A program made the position numbers and the translations under genes. 64,000 bases of DNA from a bacterium (GTDB lineage: Bacteria; Hydrothermota; UBA3073; JACQXS01; JAQTXJ01): assembly GCA_028716385.1 (NCBI GenBank), contig JAQUPX010000006.1, positions 186,001 to 250,000 on the forward strand. Reading direction: 5' to 3'. The notes beneath the pieces are model-generated. The model searched no databases, was not told where the DNA came from, and saw only the letters and a list, made by a program, of their open reading frames with translations. This document shows, one piece after another, positions 15,229 through 23,427 of the stretch (its first letter is position 1; each line of letters begins with the position of its first letter).

Positions 15229-16104
15229 ATGAAAGTATCGGTTATTATACCTTTATTCAACAACGCTTGTCGGGAATTGTTAAATTGTCTTGCGGGCTTG
15301 AACGAACAGACGGTTTTGCCCGAAGAAGTAATTATCGTTTCAAACATTCCGCTGAAATTGCCGTCATATAAATTTAATGCCAAAACTATTATCATAGAAA
15401 AACCCCTCTCTATTGCGACGGCAATAAACGCAGGACTCAAATTAGTTAGAACTGAGATTGTCTGTTTTACTGACCCGGATACGGTCCCTTACGAAAATTG
15501 GATACAGAAAATTATAGAAGTATATAAAAGCGATACCCGCATTGGGGGCGTTGGAGGGAGAGACGAAATTTACAGGGATGATAAGTTAGCTAAGACAAAG
15601 GGCGTCAGAACCGTCGGAAAACTAACGGTCTGGGGAAGATTGATTGGCAATCATCACGATGTTCTTCCTGCTCCACAAGAGGTAGATTTCCTGAAAGGCT
15701 CCAATATGAGTTTTAGAAAAGAACTCGTAACGGGCTTTGATGAAAGCATAATCGGGTTTTACTGGTGGGAACAACCCGTATGTTTAAAGATTAAATCCTG
15801 CGGGTATAAACTTATTTACAGCCCCGACATAAAAGTAAAACATTTCAAATACAACGGGCAGGTACGCACCGAAAAAGATATTTTTATGCATTCCAAAAAC
15901 ACGACTTATCTGGTTTTGAGATACGGTTTTTGGGTAAGGAAACCTTTATTCCTTGTTTATATTTTTCTTATAGGACAAACGCATAAACCCGGCATCTTGA
16001 AAGCAATTGTCTCAAGTTCGTTAATGGATTTTACCGGTTTTTTATCTGCTTCCACAAGAGGGAAAATCCGCGGGATTAAGCTTTTTTTGTCTTTGAGAAA
16101 ATAG
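15229..16104 (+). CDS. Glycosyltransferase family 2
   Basis: A GT-A enzyme of 291 residues. MKVSVIIPLFNNA opens the Rossmann-like domain, CFTDPDTVPYENWIQKI carries the metal-binding DxD-like motif, and FLKGSNMSFRKELVTGFDES plus WWEQPVCLKI form the acceptor-side ED-like region. A hydrophobic stretch near residue 245 (PLFLVYIFLIG) could touch the membrane. I start at ATG 15229, where homology begins. An in-frame GTG at 15202 would add nine residues but has no properly spaced SD. The 3' end overlaps the convergent glycosyltransferase gene by 29 nt. Likely builds the same surface glycan as the neighbours. Confidence 0.8.
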   Translation: MKVSVIIPLFNNACRELLNCLAGLNEQTVLPEEVIIVSNIPLKLPSYKFNAKTIIIEKPLSIATAINAGLKLVRTEIVCFTDPDTVPYENWIQKIIEVYKSDTRIGGVGGRDEIYRDDKLAKTKGVRTVGKLTVWGRLIGNHHDVLPAPQEVDFLKGSNMSFRKELVTGFDESIIGFYWWEQPVCLKIKSCGYKLIYSPDIKVKHFKYNGQVRTEKDIFMHSKNTTYLVLRYGFWVRKPLFLVYIFLIGQTHKPGILKAIVSSSLMDFTGFLSASTRGKIRGIKLFLSLRK

Positions 16105-16927
16105 TTCTCGTCCACGAAAAAAGCAACTCAAACAACACCCGCAAAACAGCTCCGCCAAGCAACAACGTTCCGTATATTATTATTAAGAAAGTATTTTGGG
16201 AATGGTCTTTCAAGTAGCGATACATACTCCAGTGCCACTCGATTATCTTCTTGCGCCCCATTTTACGGGTAGATGCGCCATGATAATGAATCACGTTTGT
16301 ATCGGCACAAAAATATATTTTGTATCCCTGTTCTTTTACATTGTAACACAAATCCACATCATTCATAAATATCGGATACCTTTCGTTCATCCCGCCAACT
16401 TCATTGAAAACGGATTTTTTTATAAGCAGGCAGGACGCCATTATTTGCTCAACTTCTCTTGTTGCCTTGTGGTCAAAATATCTCATCTTCCAGCCGTGAA
16501 ATTTGCCAAGTCCCGAAGCTTCAAAAAACAAGTTTTTAAAGGTAGGCAGTTCCCTGCAGGAAGGTTGTAATTTTCCGTTTGGATAAAAAAACTGAGGTCC
16601 ACAAATCGCAGAATCTTTATGTGAATTCATAAAACTGCATAGTTTTTCGACGGTATCTTTTTTTAATATAACATCCGGGTTCAGCAAAAGCAGGTAGTCG
16701 TGAGTTGCGATTTCGGCGCCTCGGTTAGTGGCTTTTGATAATCCGTGATTAGTGGGATTTTTAATTATTTTAACGTACGGGAATTTTGTTTTAACTTTTT
16801 GTAAAGTAGAATCTTTCGAGTCGTTATCTACAAGAATTATTTCATAAGATTTATCAATAGAGTTCAGGCAACTTTCGATGTATTCTTCGGAATTCCAGGT
16901 AACGATTATTATTGAAACGTTCGTCAT
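16076..16927 (-). CDS. Glycosyltransferase family 2 (rhamnosyltransferase-like)
   Basis: A 283-residue GT-A enzyme. MTNVSIIIVTWNSEEYIESC begins the domain. EIILVDNDSKDST, LLLNPDVIL (DxD region), PNGKLQPSCRELPT and MNDVDLCYNVKEQGYKIYF with VIHYHGAST are classic for WcaE/rhamnosyltransferase-like GT2. The C-terminus has one membrane segment (TFLIIIYGTLLLGGAVLRVLF). ATG 16927 is chosen over a start 72 nt upstream because the homology begins there and the promoter at 16935-16962 leaves only 7 nt. That predicts a leaderless mRNA. Convergent with the previous gene. Confidence 0.82.
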   Translation of the reverse strand: MTNVSIIIVTWNSEEYIESCLNSIDKSYEIILVDNDSKDSTLQKVKTKFPYVKIIKNPTNHGLSKATNRGAEIATHDYLLLLNPDVILKKDTVEKLCSFMNSHKDSAICGPQFFYPNGKLQPSCRELPTFKNLFFEASGLGKFHGWKMRYFDHKATREVEQIMASCLLIKKSVFNEVGGMNERYPIFMNDVDLCYNVKEQGYKIYFCADTNVIHYHGASTRKMGRKKIIEWHWSMYRYLKDHSQNTFLIIIYGTLLLGGAVLRVLFELLFSWTRTIFSKTKKA

Positions 16928-16934
16928 TACGCTA

Positions 16935-16962
16935 AGGATATTATGTATAATCAAATTGTCAA
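16935..16962 (-). promoter_or_regulatory. Glycosyltransferase promoter TTGACA-16-TATCCT
   Basis: TTGACA is the complement of 16957-16962 and TATCCT that of 16935-16940, with a 16-bp spacer and 7 nt to ATG 16927. Confidence 0.6.
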
Positions 16963-16992
16963 ACCCAAAATGATTTTTTGGTTTGATTGAAC

Positions 16993-17019
16993 TTGACATT
17001 AGTAGTTAAAAGATACATA
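16993..17019 (+). promoter_or_regulatory. Promoter of the 17056 cargo gene
   Basis: TTGACA (16993-16998) with TACATA (17014-17019), a short 15-bp spacer. It leaves a leader of about 30 nt that contains AGGAAAG before ATG 17056, unlike the leaderless neighbours. Confidence 0.5.
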
Positions 17020-17055
17020 GTAGAAATGTAATAATGGTTTTGGAATAGGAAAGAA

Positions 17056-17916
17056 ATGAGAAAGCATTTAAAGTTGGTTTTGTTTATGACTTTGGTTGCT
17101 CCATTATCCGTATTTGCGGACAATCTAATCTTTAACGGCGGGTTTGATATGACACCTTGGGATACGGGATGGGTAGCTTCTGAAAGTGGCACAGGTGAGA
17201 TTCAGGCGGATACAAGCAAAGACACTTCTTCTCCAAACGCCTGTCTTGTTTTGGCTTGGGGAATGAGTGGCTCGGGCGGTTACGGAACACTTGTTCAAAC
17301 AATATACCCTCCGGCAATAAACTGTACCTGTAGGGCTTTTTTTAAATATAGCATTGGGGTTAGTATGGGCGGCAATGCAGGTGTACAACTGAAAATCAAT
17401 AAAAATAATAATTGGGAGACAGAGTGGAGCGATGAGGCAGCGCTTGGTGAGAATATAGATTCTACTAAAAACTGGATTGTTTGGGAAAAAGTTTATACTG
17501 TAAATGATACCATAAGAGGAATTCATTTTTATTCGGGTAGCGTAACATATTCACCTAGTAATTCAGCTGGTGCATATTTTTGGTTAGACAATGTCTATAT
17601 TTCCGGCGAAAAAATAGGGATAGAAGAAAAATCAAACATCAAAAACCCTTCGACTACGCTCAGGGCAAGTCCAAATCCGTTTGTGCAGTCAACAGTAATT
17701 AGTTGTCAGAGTTCTAGGAATGTAGGGTCCGCCTCAGGCGGATTTAGCCTTGCGATATATGATATCGCAGGGAAATTAATAAAAGAAACGAAAGGCAATG
17801 TTATCACCGCCAAGGCAGGATGTTCCATTGGGAAGGATTTGAAAACGGGTATTTATTTTGTGAAAATGAATAATTACAAACCAGTAAAAATAGTTAAGAT
17901 GTCTTACATTCAGTAA
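17056..17916 (+). CDS. Secreted T9SS cargo with carbohydrate-binding-like domain
   Basis: 286 residues: a signal peptide (MRKHLKLVLFMTLVAPLSVFA), a galactose-binding-like jelly roll starting NLIFNGGFDMTPWDTGW (about 23-185, CBM4-like pattern), a Pro/Ser linker, and a T9SS type A sorting domain (IYDIAGKLIKE, LKTGIYFVKMNNYKPVKIVK). It exports through Sec and then, by homology, T9SS. A paralogue lies at 32323-33138. Compared with that paralogue, this gene has three short repeat elements inside its C-terminal region: CCCTTCGACTACGCTCAGGG (17646-17665), TCCGCCTCAGGCGGA (17728-17742) and ATCACCGCCAAGGCAGGATG (about 17803-17822). All keep the frame. Partner glycan unknown. Confidence 0.8.
   Translation: MRKHLKLVLFMTLVAPLSVFADNLIFNGGFDMTPWDTGWVASESGTGEIQADTSKDTSSPNACLVLAWGMSGSGGYGTLVQTIYPPAINCTCRAFFKYSIGVSMGGNAGVQLKINKNNNWETEWSDEAALGENIDSTKNWIVWEKVYTVNDTIRGIHFYSGSVTYSPSNSAGAYFWLDNVYISGEKIGIEEKSNIKNPSTTLRASPNPFVQSTVISCQSSRNVGSASGGFSLAIYDIAGKLIKETKGNVITAKAGCSIGKDLKTGIYFVKMNNYKPVKIVKMSYIQ
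17646..17830. repeat. Three palindromic elements inserted in a coding region
   Basis: Elements at 17646-17665, 17728-17742 and about 17803-17830 each match intergenic copies elsewhere in the window (2733 region; 246/15140/45475; 62470 region) and are absent from the paralogous gene at 32323-33138. Confidence 0.75.
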
Positions 17917-18000
17917 AAAAATATTTGCGACAAGTAATATTCGTGTCCATTCGCGTGTATTCGTGGATAAAAAAATGAAAATATGAATTACGGATTCGAC

Positions 18001-18028
18001 TTGACATTTTAGACAAATATAATATTGT
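18001..18028 (+). promoter_or_regulatory. iaaA promoter TTGACA-16-TATTGT
   Basis: TTGACA 18001-18006, a 16-bp spacer, TATTGT 18023-18028, then 8 nt to ATG 18037. There is no SD, so the mRNA is predicted leaderless. Confidence 0.6.
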
Positions 18029-18036
18029 ACGATTAA

Positions 18037-18927
18037 ATGAAACTTATCGTTCACGGCGGTGCAGGGAATATAACGGATTTTGCCATAAGGGTTCCCGGAC
18101 TCGTTAAAGCCTGCAAAATAGGCTACGAAATTCTAAAATCCGGCGGCAAAGCCATTGACGTTGTCCAGGCGGTTGTAGTCGAATTCGAAAACAATCCGTA
18201 CTTTAACGCGGGAACGGGTTGCGTCCTGAACATAGAAGGCGAAGCGGAACTCGATGCTTCGATTATGACGGATGATATGAAAGCCGGCGCCGTGGCAGGC
18301 ATAAAAAGAGTCAAGAACCCGATACTTGTAGCGAGAAAAGTAATGGAAGAAACCGACCATATACTTCTGGTAGGCGAAGGCGCGGAACGATTTGCAAGAA
18401 TTATGGGGTTCCCGAAATATAATCCCGTAACCGCAAAAAGCAAGGAGCGACTCGAAAAAGATATCAAGAAATTAAAAATGGGCAAAAATACGACGGAACG
18501 ATATTTCCCGAAAATAAAAAAACTGATTGATGAATACGGAACGGTCGGCGCTTGCGCAATGGATAAGTTTGGAAACCTTGCCGCGGCAACATCCACGGGA
18601 GGCGTGATTATGGATTTGCCGGGCAGAGTCGGGGATACGCCGATAATCGGCGCGGGAACTTATGCCTGCAAAACCGGAGCGGTAAGCTGCACCGGCTGGG
18701 GCGAATGCCTTATAAAACTTGGCACCGCAAAATTCGTATGCGATTCGATGAAAACTATGTCCCCTCAAGCCGCCGTAAATAAGGCTATCAAACTTATCGG
18801 CGGTATGAAGGGCGATGCCGGAATCATTGCCCTGGATAAAAAAGGCAAAATCGGATTCGGGTTCAATACTCCTAAAATGCTGTGGGCGTATGTTGACGAA
18901 AACGGAAAAATCCAACATTGTAAATAA
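18037..18927 (+). CDS. iaaA: Isoaspartyl peptidase / L-asparaginase (Ntn hydrolase)
   Basis: A 296-residue plant-type asparaginase of the threonine-type Ntn hydrolases. The precursor self-cleaves before the catalytic Thr, here T169 in EYGTVGACAMD, giving alpha and beta subunits. HGGAGNI at the N-terminus, NAGTGCVLNIEGEAELDASIM (57-77) and STGGVIMDLPGRVGDTPIIGAG (about 188-209) are family signatures. It hydrolyses beta-aspartyl dipeptides from damaged proteins and asparagine. Monocistronic, behind its own promoter. The DNA after it (18928-19172) is repeat-derived, including CCCCGCCTCGGCGGGG near 19019-19034. Confidence 0.92.
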   Translation: MKLIVHGGAGNITDFAIRVPGLVKACKIGYEILKSGGKAIDVVQAVVVEFENNPYFNAGTGCVLNIEGEAELDASIMTDDMKAGAVAGIKRVKNPILVARKVMEETDHILLVGEGAERFARIMGFPKYNPVTAKSKERLEKDIKKLKMGKNTTERYFPKIKKLIDEYGTVGACAMDKFGNLAAATSTGGVIMDLPGRVGDTPIIGAGTYACKTGAVSCTGWGECLIKLGTAKFVCDSMKTMSPQAAVNKAIKLIGGMKGDAGIIALDKKGKIGFGFNTPKMLWAYVDENGKIQHCK

Positions 18928-19136
18928 CTCGTATCTCCTCTCTGTGTCCTCGTTTTTTATTCTTTCCCCTCAATCTTTCCTTTCTCAGTTTTTCGTGTAA
19001 ATCCGTGTTAGGAGTTTACCCCGCCTCGGCGGGGTGGCTAATCTCTTTATCTGTTACAATTAGTTACTCCTTGATTACCATTTGTTACAATGAATTGCTA
19101 TCTTCCCGCTCTGTGTTCTCTCTGGTCGGTTTTATA

Positions 19137-19165
19137 TTGACAATTCAAGAGCAAAATGATATAAG
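19137..19165 (+). promoter_or_regulatory. archease-rtcB promoter TTGACA-17-TATAAG
   Basis: TTGACA 19137-19142, a 17-bp spacer, TATAAG 19160-19165, then exactly 7 nt to ATG 19173. The expected start site falls on or next to the ATG, so the operon mRNA is predicted leaderless. Confidence 0.75.
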
Positions 19166-19172
19166 ATAAAAA

Positions 19173-19583
19173 ATGAAATATAAAATATTGGACGATTTGA
19201 CTTCTGACGTTATGTTCGAAGCTTACGGCAAGACATTTGAAGAATTGCTCGAGAATTCTGCAACGGCAATGTTCTCGGTTATATGCCAAATTGACGAAGT
19301 AAAACCAACAACTACTATCAAAATCGAACTGTCCGCAGAATCTAAAGAAAAATTACTATATGATTGGCTTTCCGCATTGATAACTCAAAGCGATATTCAC
19401 GGATTATTCCTATCCCGATTTAAGATAAATAAAATTTCCAAATTATGTTTGTCTGCCGAAGCAAGCGGAGAAAAAATAAGCCCGGAAAAAGGCGAAACTC
19501 TCGTAAAAGGAATACCGTATTACGGTTTTAAAATACACGAAACCGATAAAGGTTTTTCGGCAAGAGTAACTCTGGACATATAA
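19173..19583 (+). CDS. Archease, RtcB activator
   Basis: A 136-residue archease (family length about 140). The N-terminus has ILDDLTSDVMFEAYGKTFEELLENSA, the conserved acidic region, and the middle has KLLYDWLSALI. Archease speeds guanylylation of RtcB and broadens its NTP use; acidic residues bind metal. It is encoded 12 bp before rtcB, the common archease-rtcB operon. RtcB has its own SD (AAAGGAG near 19584), whereas this gene lacks one and is predicted to be read from a leaderless transcript. Confidence 0.92.
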   Translation: MKYKILDDLTSDVMFEAYGKTFEELLENSATAMFSVICQIDEVKPTTTIKIELSAESKEKLLYDWLSALITQSDIHGLFLSRFKINKISKLCLSAEASGEKISPEKGETLVKGIPYYGFKIHETDKGFSARVTLDI

Positions 19584-19595
19584 CAAAGGAGAATT

Positions 19596-21038
19596 ATGCG
19601 AGAAAAATTACAGAAATTATCGGATTATAAATGGCTTATTCCAAAAAGCGTGCGACCGGGAATGAACGTGGATGCCGTTATTTATGCGAATAAAGAAATA
19701 TTTGATACATTAGAAAATACGGCGATTGAACAATTAACCAATGTAGCTTGTTTGCCGGGAATAATCGAACCGGTTATAGGAATGCCCGATATGCACTGGG
19801 GATATGGGTTGCCTATGGGCGCGGTTGGCGCTTTTGACAGGGAAAAAGGAGTCATATCTGCCGGGTGCACCGGATTTGACATTAATTGCGGAGTACGAAT
19901 GTTACGAACTAATTTAAGTTTTAATGAAATAAAAGAACACTTGAGCAAACTTATAGATACTTTATTCAAAAATATCCCCTGCGGTGTTGGCTCGGAAGGT
20001 AGGTTAAACCTTAATTCAAGAGAACTTGACGATGTCCTTACTAACGGAGCGGAATGGGCAATAAAAAAAGGATACGGGACAAACAGGGATTTGGAATGTA
20101 TTGAAGAATACGGAAGTATAAAAGACGGCGATTCATCAAAAGTTTTTAAAGAGGCATTAAACAGAGGAGCACCTCAACTCGGAACGCTCGGAGGAGGGAA
20201 TCATTTTCTTGAAGTGCAAGCAGTAGACGAAATTTATGAACCGGAAATCGCAAAAGTTTTCGGCATTAATTTCAAAGGACAAATAACCATAATGGTACAT
20301 TGCGGGTCAAGAGGATTGGGACATCAGGTGGCAACGGATTACTTAAAACTCCACGAAAAAGCTGCATCAAAATACAAAATCAGTTTGCCCGACCCTCAAC
20401 TTGTATGCGCTCCTGCCAACTCTCCGGAAGGACAGGATTATTTTTCTGCAATGAAATGCGCCGCCAACTATGCATTTTGTAATCGCCAGATTATTGCCCA
20501 CTGGATAAGAGAAAGTTTTGAACAGACAATGGGCAGTAACTGGGAACAGTTTGAAATGAATACCGTTTATGATGTGTGCCATAATATCTGTAAACTTGAA
20601 AGACACGATGTTAACGGCAAAGTCCGGGAAGTCTACGTTCACCGTAAAGGTGCAACTTCCGCGTTTCCTGCCGGGCATATATCCGTCTCTCCCTTATACC
20701 GTAGTGTAGGACAACCCGTGCTAATTGCAGGTTCTATGGGAACGTCGTCTTATGTGCTTGTTGGAACCGATACTGCAGAAGAGGCTTTTGCTTCAAGTTG
20801 TCACGGCGCAGGCAGAGCAATGAGCAGAAACAAGGCTCTTAAAGAATACAGGGGAGAACAAATAAAAAAAGAACTGCAATCCACGGGAAAATACGTCCGC
20901 GCTACAAGTCCCAAAACCCTTGCCGAAGAAGCCCCCGACGCATACAAAAATGTGGATGCAGTGGTAGATTCCGTTCATTGCGCAGGGATATCAAGAAAGA
21001 TTGCAAGAGTTATTCCCCTAGCTATTGCAAAAGGGTAA
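19596..21038 (+). CDS. rtcB: RNA-splicing ligase RtcB
   Basis: A 480-residue GTP-dependent ligase joining 2',3'-cyclic phosphate or 3'-phosphate RNA ends to 5'-OH, for tRNA or RNA repair. Active-site residues fall at the positions known from Pyrococcus RtcB: D95 and C98 (GCTGFDINCGVR), H203 (GGGNHFLEV), H235 (VHCGSRGLGH), H329 (DVCHNI), and the guanylylated His, here H403 in SCHGAGRAMSR. No intein. It follows archease, without the RtcA cyclase or RtcR regulator seen in proteobacteria. SD: AAAGGAGAATT before ATG 19596. The product is probably cytosolic. Confidence 0.97.
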   Translation: MREKLQKLSDYKWLIPKSVRPGMNVDAVIYANKEIFDTLENTAIEQLTNVACLPGIIEPVIGMPDMHWGYGLPMGAVGAFDREKGVISAGCTGFDINCGVRMLRTNLSFNEIKEHLSKLIDTLFKNIPCGVGSEGRLNLNSRELDDVLTNGAEWAIKKGYGTNRDLECIEEYGSIKDGDSSKVFKEALNRGAPQLGTLGGGNHFLEVQAVDEIYEPEIAKVFGINFKGQITIMVHCGSRGLGHQVATDYLKLHEKAASKYKISLPDPQLVCAPANSPEGQDYFSAMKCAANYAFCNRQIIAHWIRESFEQTMGSNWEQFEMNTVYDVCHNICKLERHDVNGKVREVYVHRKGATSAFPAGHISVSPLYRSVGQPVLIAGSMGTSSYVLVGTDTAEEAFASSCHGAGRAMSRNKALKEYRGEQIKKELQSTGKYVRATSPKTLAEEAPDAYKNVDAVVDSVHCAGISRKIARVIPLAIAKG

Positions 21039-21054
21039 AATTAACCGGTGATTC

Positions 21055-21123
21055 CTGTAACGCTTAAATAAATTAATGTAGGGCAAGGCGGAATTTATCC
21101 CGCTGTGGCGGTGAGCCTTGCAA
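21055..21123. repeat. Imperfect hairpin after rtcB
   Basis: GGGCAAGGCGG (about 21080) and CCGCTGTGGCGG then GCCTTGC (about 21100-21120) form a GC stem in AT-rich DNA. It looks like a palindromic repeat of the ACCGCC family rather than a canonical terminator, as no T-run follows. Confidence 0.4.
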
Positions 21124-21144
21124 TTATAGAAAAATTATTAAAAA

Positions 21145-21360
21145 ATGAAAATTTCCGTAACGGTAAAACTAAAATCAAAACAGGAAAAAGTGGAAAAGAC
21201 TGATACCGGATATCTGGTTTATGTCAAAGCGCCTCCTATAGAAAATAAGGCAAACGAAGCCATTGTAAAACTATTAGCCGAACACTTTAATGTCTCAAAG
21301 TCTCAGGTCATTATTCTAAAAGGATTGACCTCTAAACATAAAATTATTGAAATACGATAA
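21145..21360 (+). CDS. DUF167 / YggU family protein
   Basis: A 71-residue protein matching the small DUF167 fold: KISVTVKLKSKQEKVEKTD, then VYVKAPPIENKANEAIVKLLAEHFNVSKSQVIILKGLTSKHKIIEI, the family's PPxxGKAN-like region. Biochemical function unknown; in many bacteria it sits near yggT or proC. Here it stands between rtcB and a tRNA gene. There is no SD before ATG 21145. Confidence 0.8.
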   Translation: MKISVTVKLKSKQEKVEKTDTGYLVYVKAPPIENKANEAIVKLLAEHFNVSKSQVIILKGLTSKHKIIEIR

Positions 21361-21380
21361 TCATTCTTTAGACAAAATTC

Positions 21381-21408
21381 TTGACTTCTTAGCTGTATGA
21401 ATTAAAAT
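21381..21408 (+). promoter_or_regulatory. tRNA-Ser promoter TTGACT-16-TAAAAT
   Basis: TTGACT 21381-21386, a 16-bp spacer, TAAAAT 21403-21408. The tRNA begins 16 nt later. Because a tRNA gene needs no translation start, it is an independent check on the promoter form used across the window. Confidence 0.7.
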
Positions 21409-21424
21409 GCCTTCTGTCAAAAAT

Positions 21425-21509
21425 GGAGGGTTAGTCTAACGGTAAGGCAGCAGACTTGAAATCTGCCGGGAGTAATCCCATGGGGGTTCGAATCCCTCAC
21501 CCTCCGCCA
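21425..21509 (+). tRNA. tRNA-Ser(UGA)
   Basis: 85 nt with CCA encoded (21507-21509). The acceptor stem GGAGGGT pairs with ACCCTCC. Anticodon stem GCAGA/TCTGC encloses loop CTTGAAA, giving anticodon TGA. A long variable arm (GGGAgtaaTCCC) is typical of tRNA-Ser. T arm GGGGG-TTCGAAT-CCCTC. Confidence 0.96.
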
Positions 21510-21555
21510 ACTAGGGAATCCTTTGTAGCTCTCGCCGACTGATTCTTATTGCAAA

Positions 21556-22491
21556 ATGCAAAAGAAAAAACCTCAACCGGAAAAATCATTTTCCGTTGAA
21601 AAAGAATATACTCGTTGCGTTACTGCTTTAAACCGCACCGGCATTCTCACGCTTTTTCCGAAATCAAAAAGCACTGGAGTGATTGGAATAGACGGAAAAG
21701 AATATCCGATACCAACCAAAGAACAGGTCGTAGAACTATTTACTCGTAATAAAGAACTTGTAAGCAGAAAATTTCCACAAGGGTTTAATCGTTTAGAGCT
21801 AACACCTATGGCAATGCCGCTACCGTATCTTTTTGACCTAATGAAAACCGCTATTCTCAAACACGCAACAGAAGGAAAAATTTATCAAACCCGATGTTCG
21901 GTCTCTGAGCCTTTAATACCTGTTCGCGTAAATAAAGAAAAACAAGTCTGGATATGGGATACTTTAAGACTGGCAATAGATACAGGCGAACTTGTATATT
22001 TTCCCCGGGAATATTCAAACAATCATCGGGGACAAACAAAATTAGAAGTAATTAATAATGAACATATTTGTGCCTTTCCGGGATGGTCTATAGGATTAGT
22101 TGAAAGTTTTCCCGTTATGCCTCAACAAGGCAAAGGAAAGACATTGGGAGGCAGAAAGCAATTGGAAATAGGCTTTTCCCCTAACGAATACTTGCAAGCA
22201 TTACGGTCGGAAACTTACCGGGGAGAAACAGGAAAAACCCTTGAAGATTTCATTACAAATTTTCTTACCCGTCTCGAAACAACCAATGAAGTAAGTAATG
22301 ACGTGTATGACGACAACGCATTGTGGTGTCTTGCTCAATACTTAAAAATACCATATGCGGATGTAGTCCCAACCGGACGCTGGCATCGAAGCGTTGGACG
22401 AGCTCGTCTGGATATGCACCGCTCAAACAATAAGCTTTGCGCTAAAAAATTTGGAGGGTCTACCACGGTAAGACTTGGCAATGGAATATAA
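21556..22491 (+). CDS. Protein of unknown function next to tRNA-Ser
   Basis: 311 residues, not recognised. It is soluble-looking, with no signal peptide or membrane segment. Distinct stretches: TGVIGIDGKEYPIPTKEQV (about 40-58), RLELTPMAMPLPYLFDLMK (about 81-99), VWIWDTLRLAIDTGELVYFPREY (about 131-153), and a C-terminal VVPTGRWHRSVGRARLDMHRS. It begins 46 bp after the tRNA with neither SD nor a clear promoter, so it may be read from the tRNA promoter. It overlaps the next gene by 11 nt. A gene pair beside a tRNA-Ser 3' end suggests an inserted segment (inference); no integrase is seen. Confidence 0.6.
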   Translation: MQKKKPQPEKSFSVEKEYTRCVTALNRTGILTLFPKSKSTGVIGIDGKEYPIPTKEQVVELFTRNKELVSRKFPQGFNRLELTPMAMPLPYLFDLMKTAILKHATEGKIYQTRCSVSEPLIPVRVNKEKQVWIWDTLRLAIDTGELVYFPREYSNNHRGQTKLEVINNEHICAFPGWSIGLVESFPVMPQQGKGKTLGGRKQLEIGFSPNEYLQALRSETYRGETGKTLEDFITNFLTRLETTNEVSNDVYDDNALWCLAQYLKIPYADVVPTGRWHRSVGRARLDMHRSNNKLCAKKFGGSTTVRLGNGI

Positions 22492-23215
22492 AATTTCAAA
22501 AGATGAAATTAGTCGAAGAAAAAAAGCGTTTATTACGCTATCGATTAGTTTAATTATGGGTTTGCTTTTGGCATCAAAAATTTTGGACTTCCCGGTTTCT
22601 GTTTTTGATTACTTGTGTTTTGCCATAGCGCTTTTTCTATCAGGTACACTATTATTTAGGTCTTTTAATTTCCTGTTTCGGACTAAAATTTATTTGTCCG
22701 GTCAAACACTTGAAAGGATAAACCAAAAAACATCCGAAAGCTTTTTGACATCAAACATTAATAGAGTAAAAATTAAAAGGACAACAAGGAATACCATTAG
22801 AGAAATCTATATCCGGTTCTATGATGGGAAAAGTATATTCATTAATGCACTGGAAGATTTCGAACAATTTCGAACTGAGCTTATAAACAATATCAATAAA
22901 GATATTGCTATAAAGGAAATTCGTGAACCAATTGATTTTGACCACCCTTTATTTTATTCAATCCTTGGTTTGCTGATTAGCTTTGCCGGCGTTTATCTTA
23001 TAAAACTGGTTGCAAATCTGGATTATTTTAAAGCAAAAGCCTTTCTGTTTGGTATCTCTGCTTATATATTTGCAGTAGGCATATATTTTATTTGTGCAAA
23101 ACCTATTTCAAAAAGATATGGCGTCCAAAAGAAAGTTTCGGATTATATTTTCGGATTTATCATAGTTTGCATCGGTATATATATTTTTATCCTTGGGTTA
23201 TTATTAAAAATTTGA
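22481..23215 (+). CDS. Hypothetical membrane protein
   Basis: A 244-residue protein. Two helices come early (about 18-36 and 43-66), then a soluble basic domain (about 68-145: TKIYLSGQTLERINQ, VKIKRTTRNTIREIYIRFYDGK) that could be a PH-like beta domain. Three more helices follow (about 152-175, 182-205 and 220-242). ATG 22481 is used. The frame has a TTG two codons earlier but no SD for either. Translational coupling to the preceding unknown gene (11-nt overlap) implies they work together. Role unknown. Confidence 0.6.
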   Translation: MEYKISKDEISRRKKAFITLSISLIMGLLLASKILDFPVSVFDYLCFAIALFLSGTLLFRSFNFLFRTKIYLSGQTLERINQKTSESFLTSNINRVKIKRTTRNTIREIYIRFYDGKSIFINALEDFEQFRTELINNINKDIAIKEIREPIDFDHPLFYSILGLLISFAGVYLIKLVANLDYFKAKAFLFGISAYIFAVGIYFICAKPISKRYGVQKKVSDYIFGFIIVCIGIYIFILGLLLKI

Positions 23216-23427
23216 AATCGTCCAATTCGAAAAAGTCGATTTTCCACCGGTCTTTATTTCACAGTTTCCTCCGTGCAAAGTTCTTTTGTGTGTTAGAGAT
23301 ATAACTAAAGCAATTCCCGTACAAGATAATAAAAAATCAACTTGACATCTTTCTAATTATGTAACATATTCGTATTATAATGGGATATGTTTTATATAAC
23401 CCCCATTAACTTATAAAGGAGGTAGGT

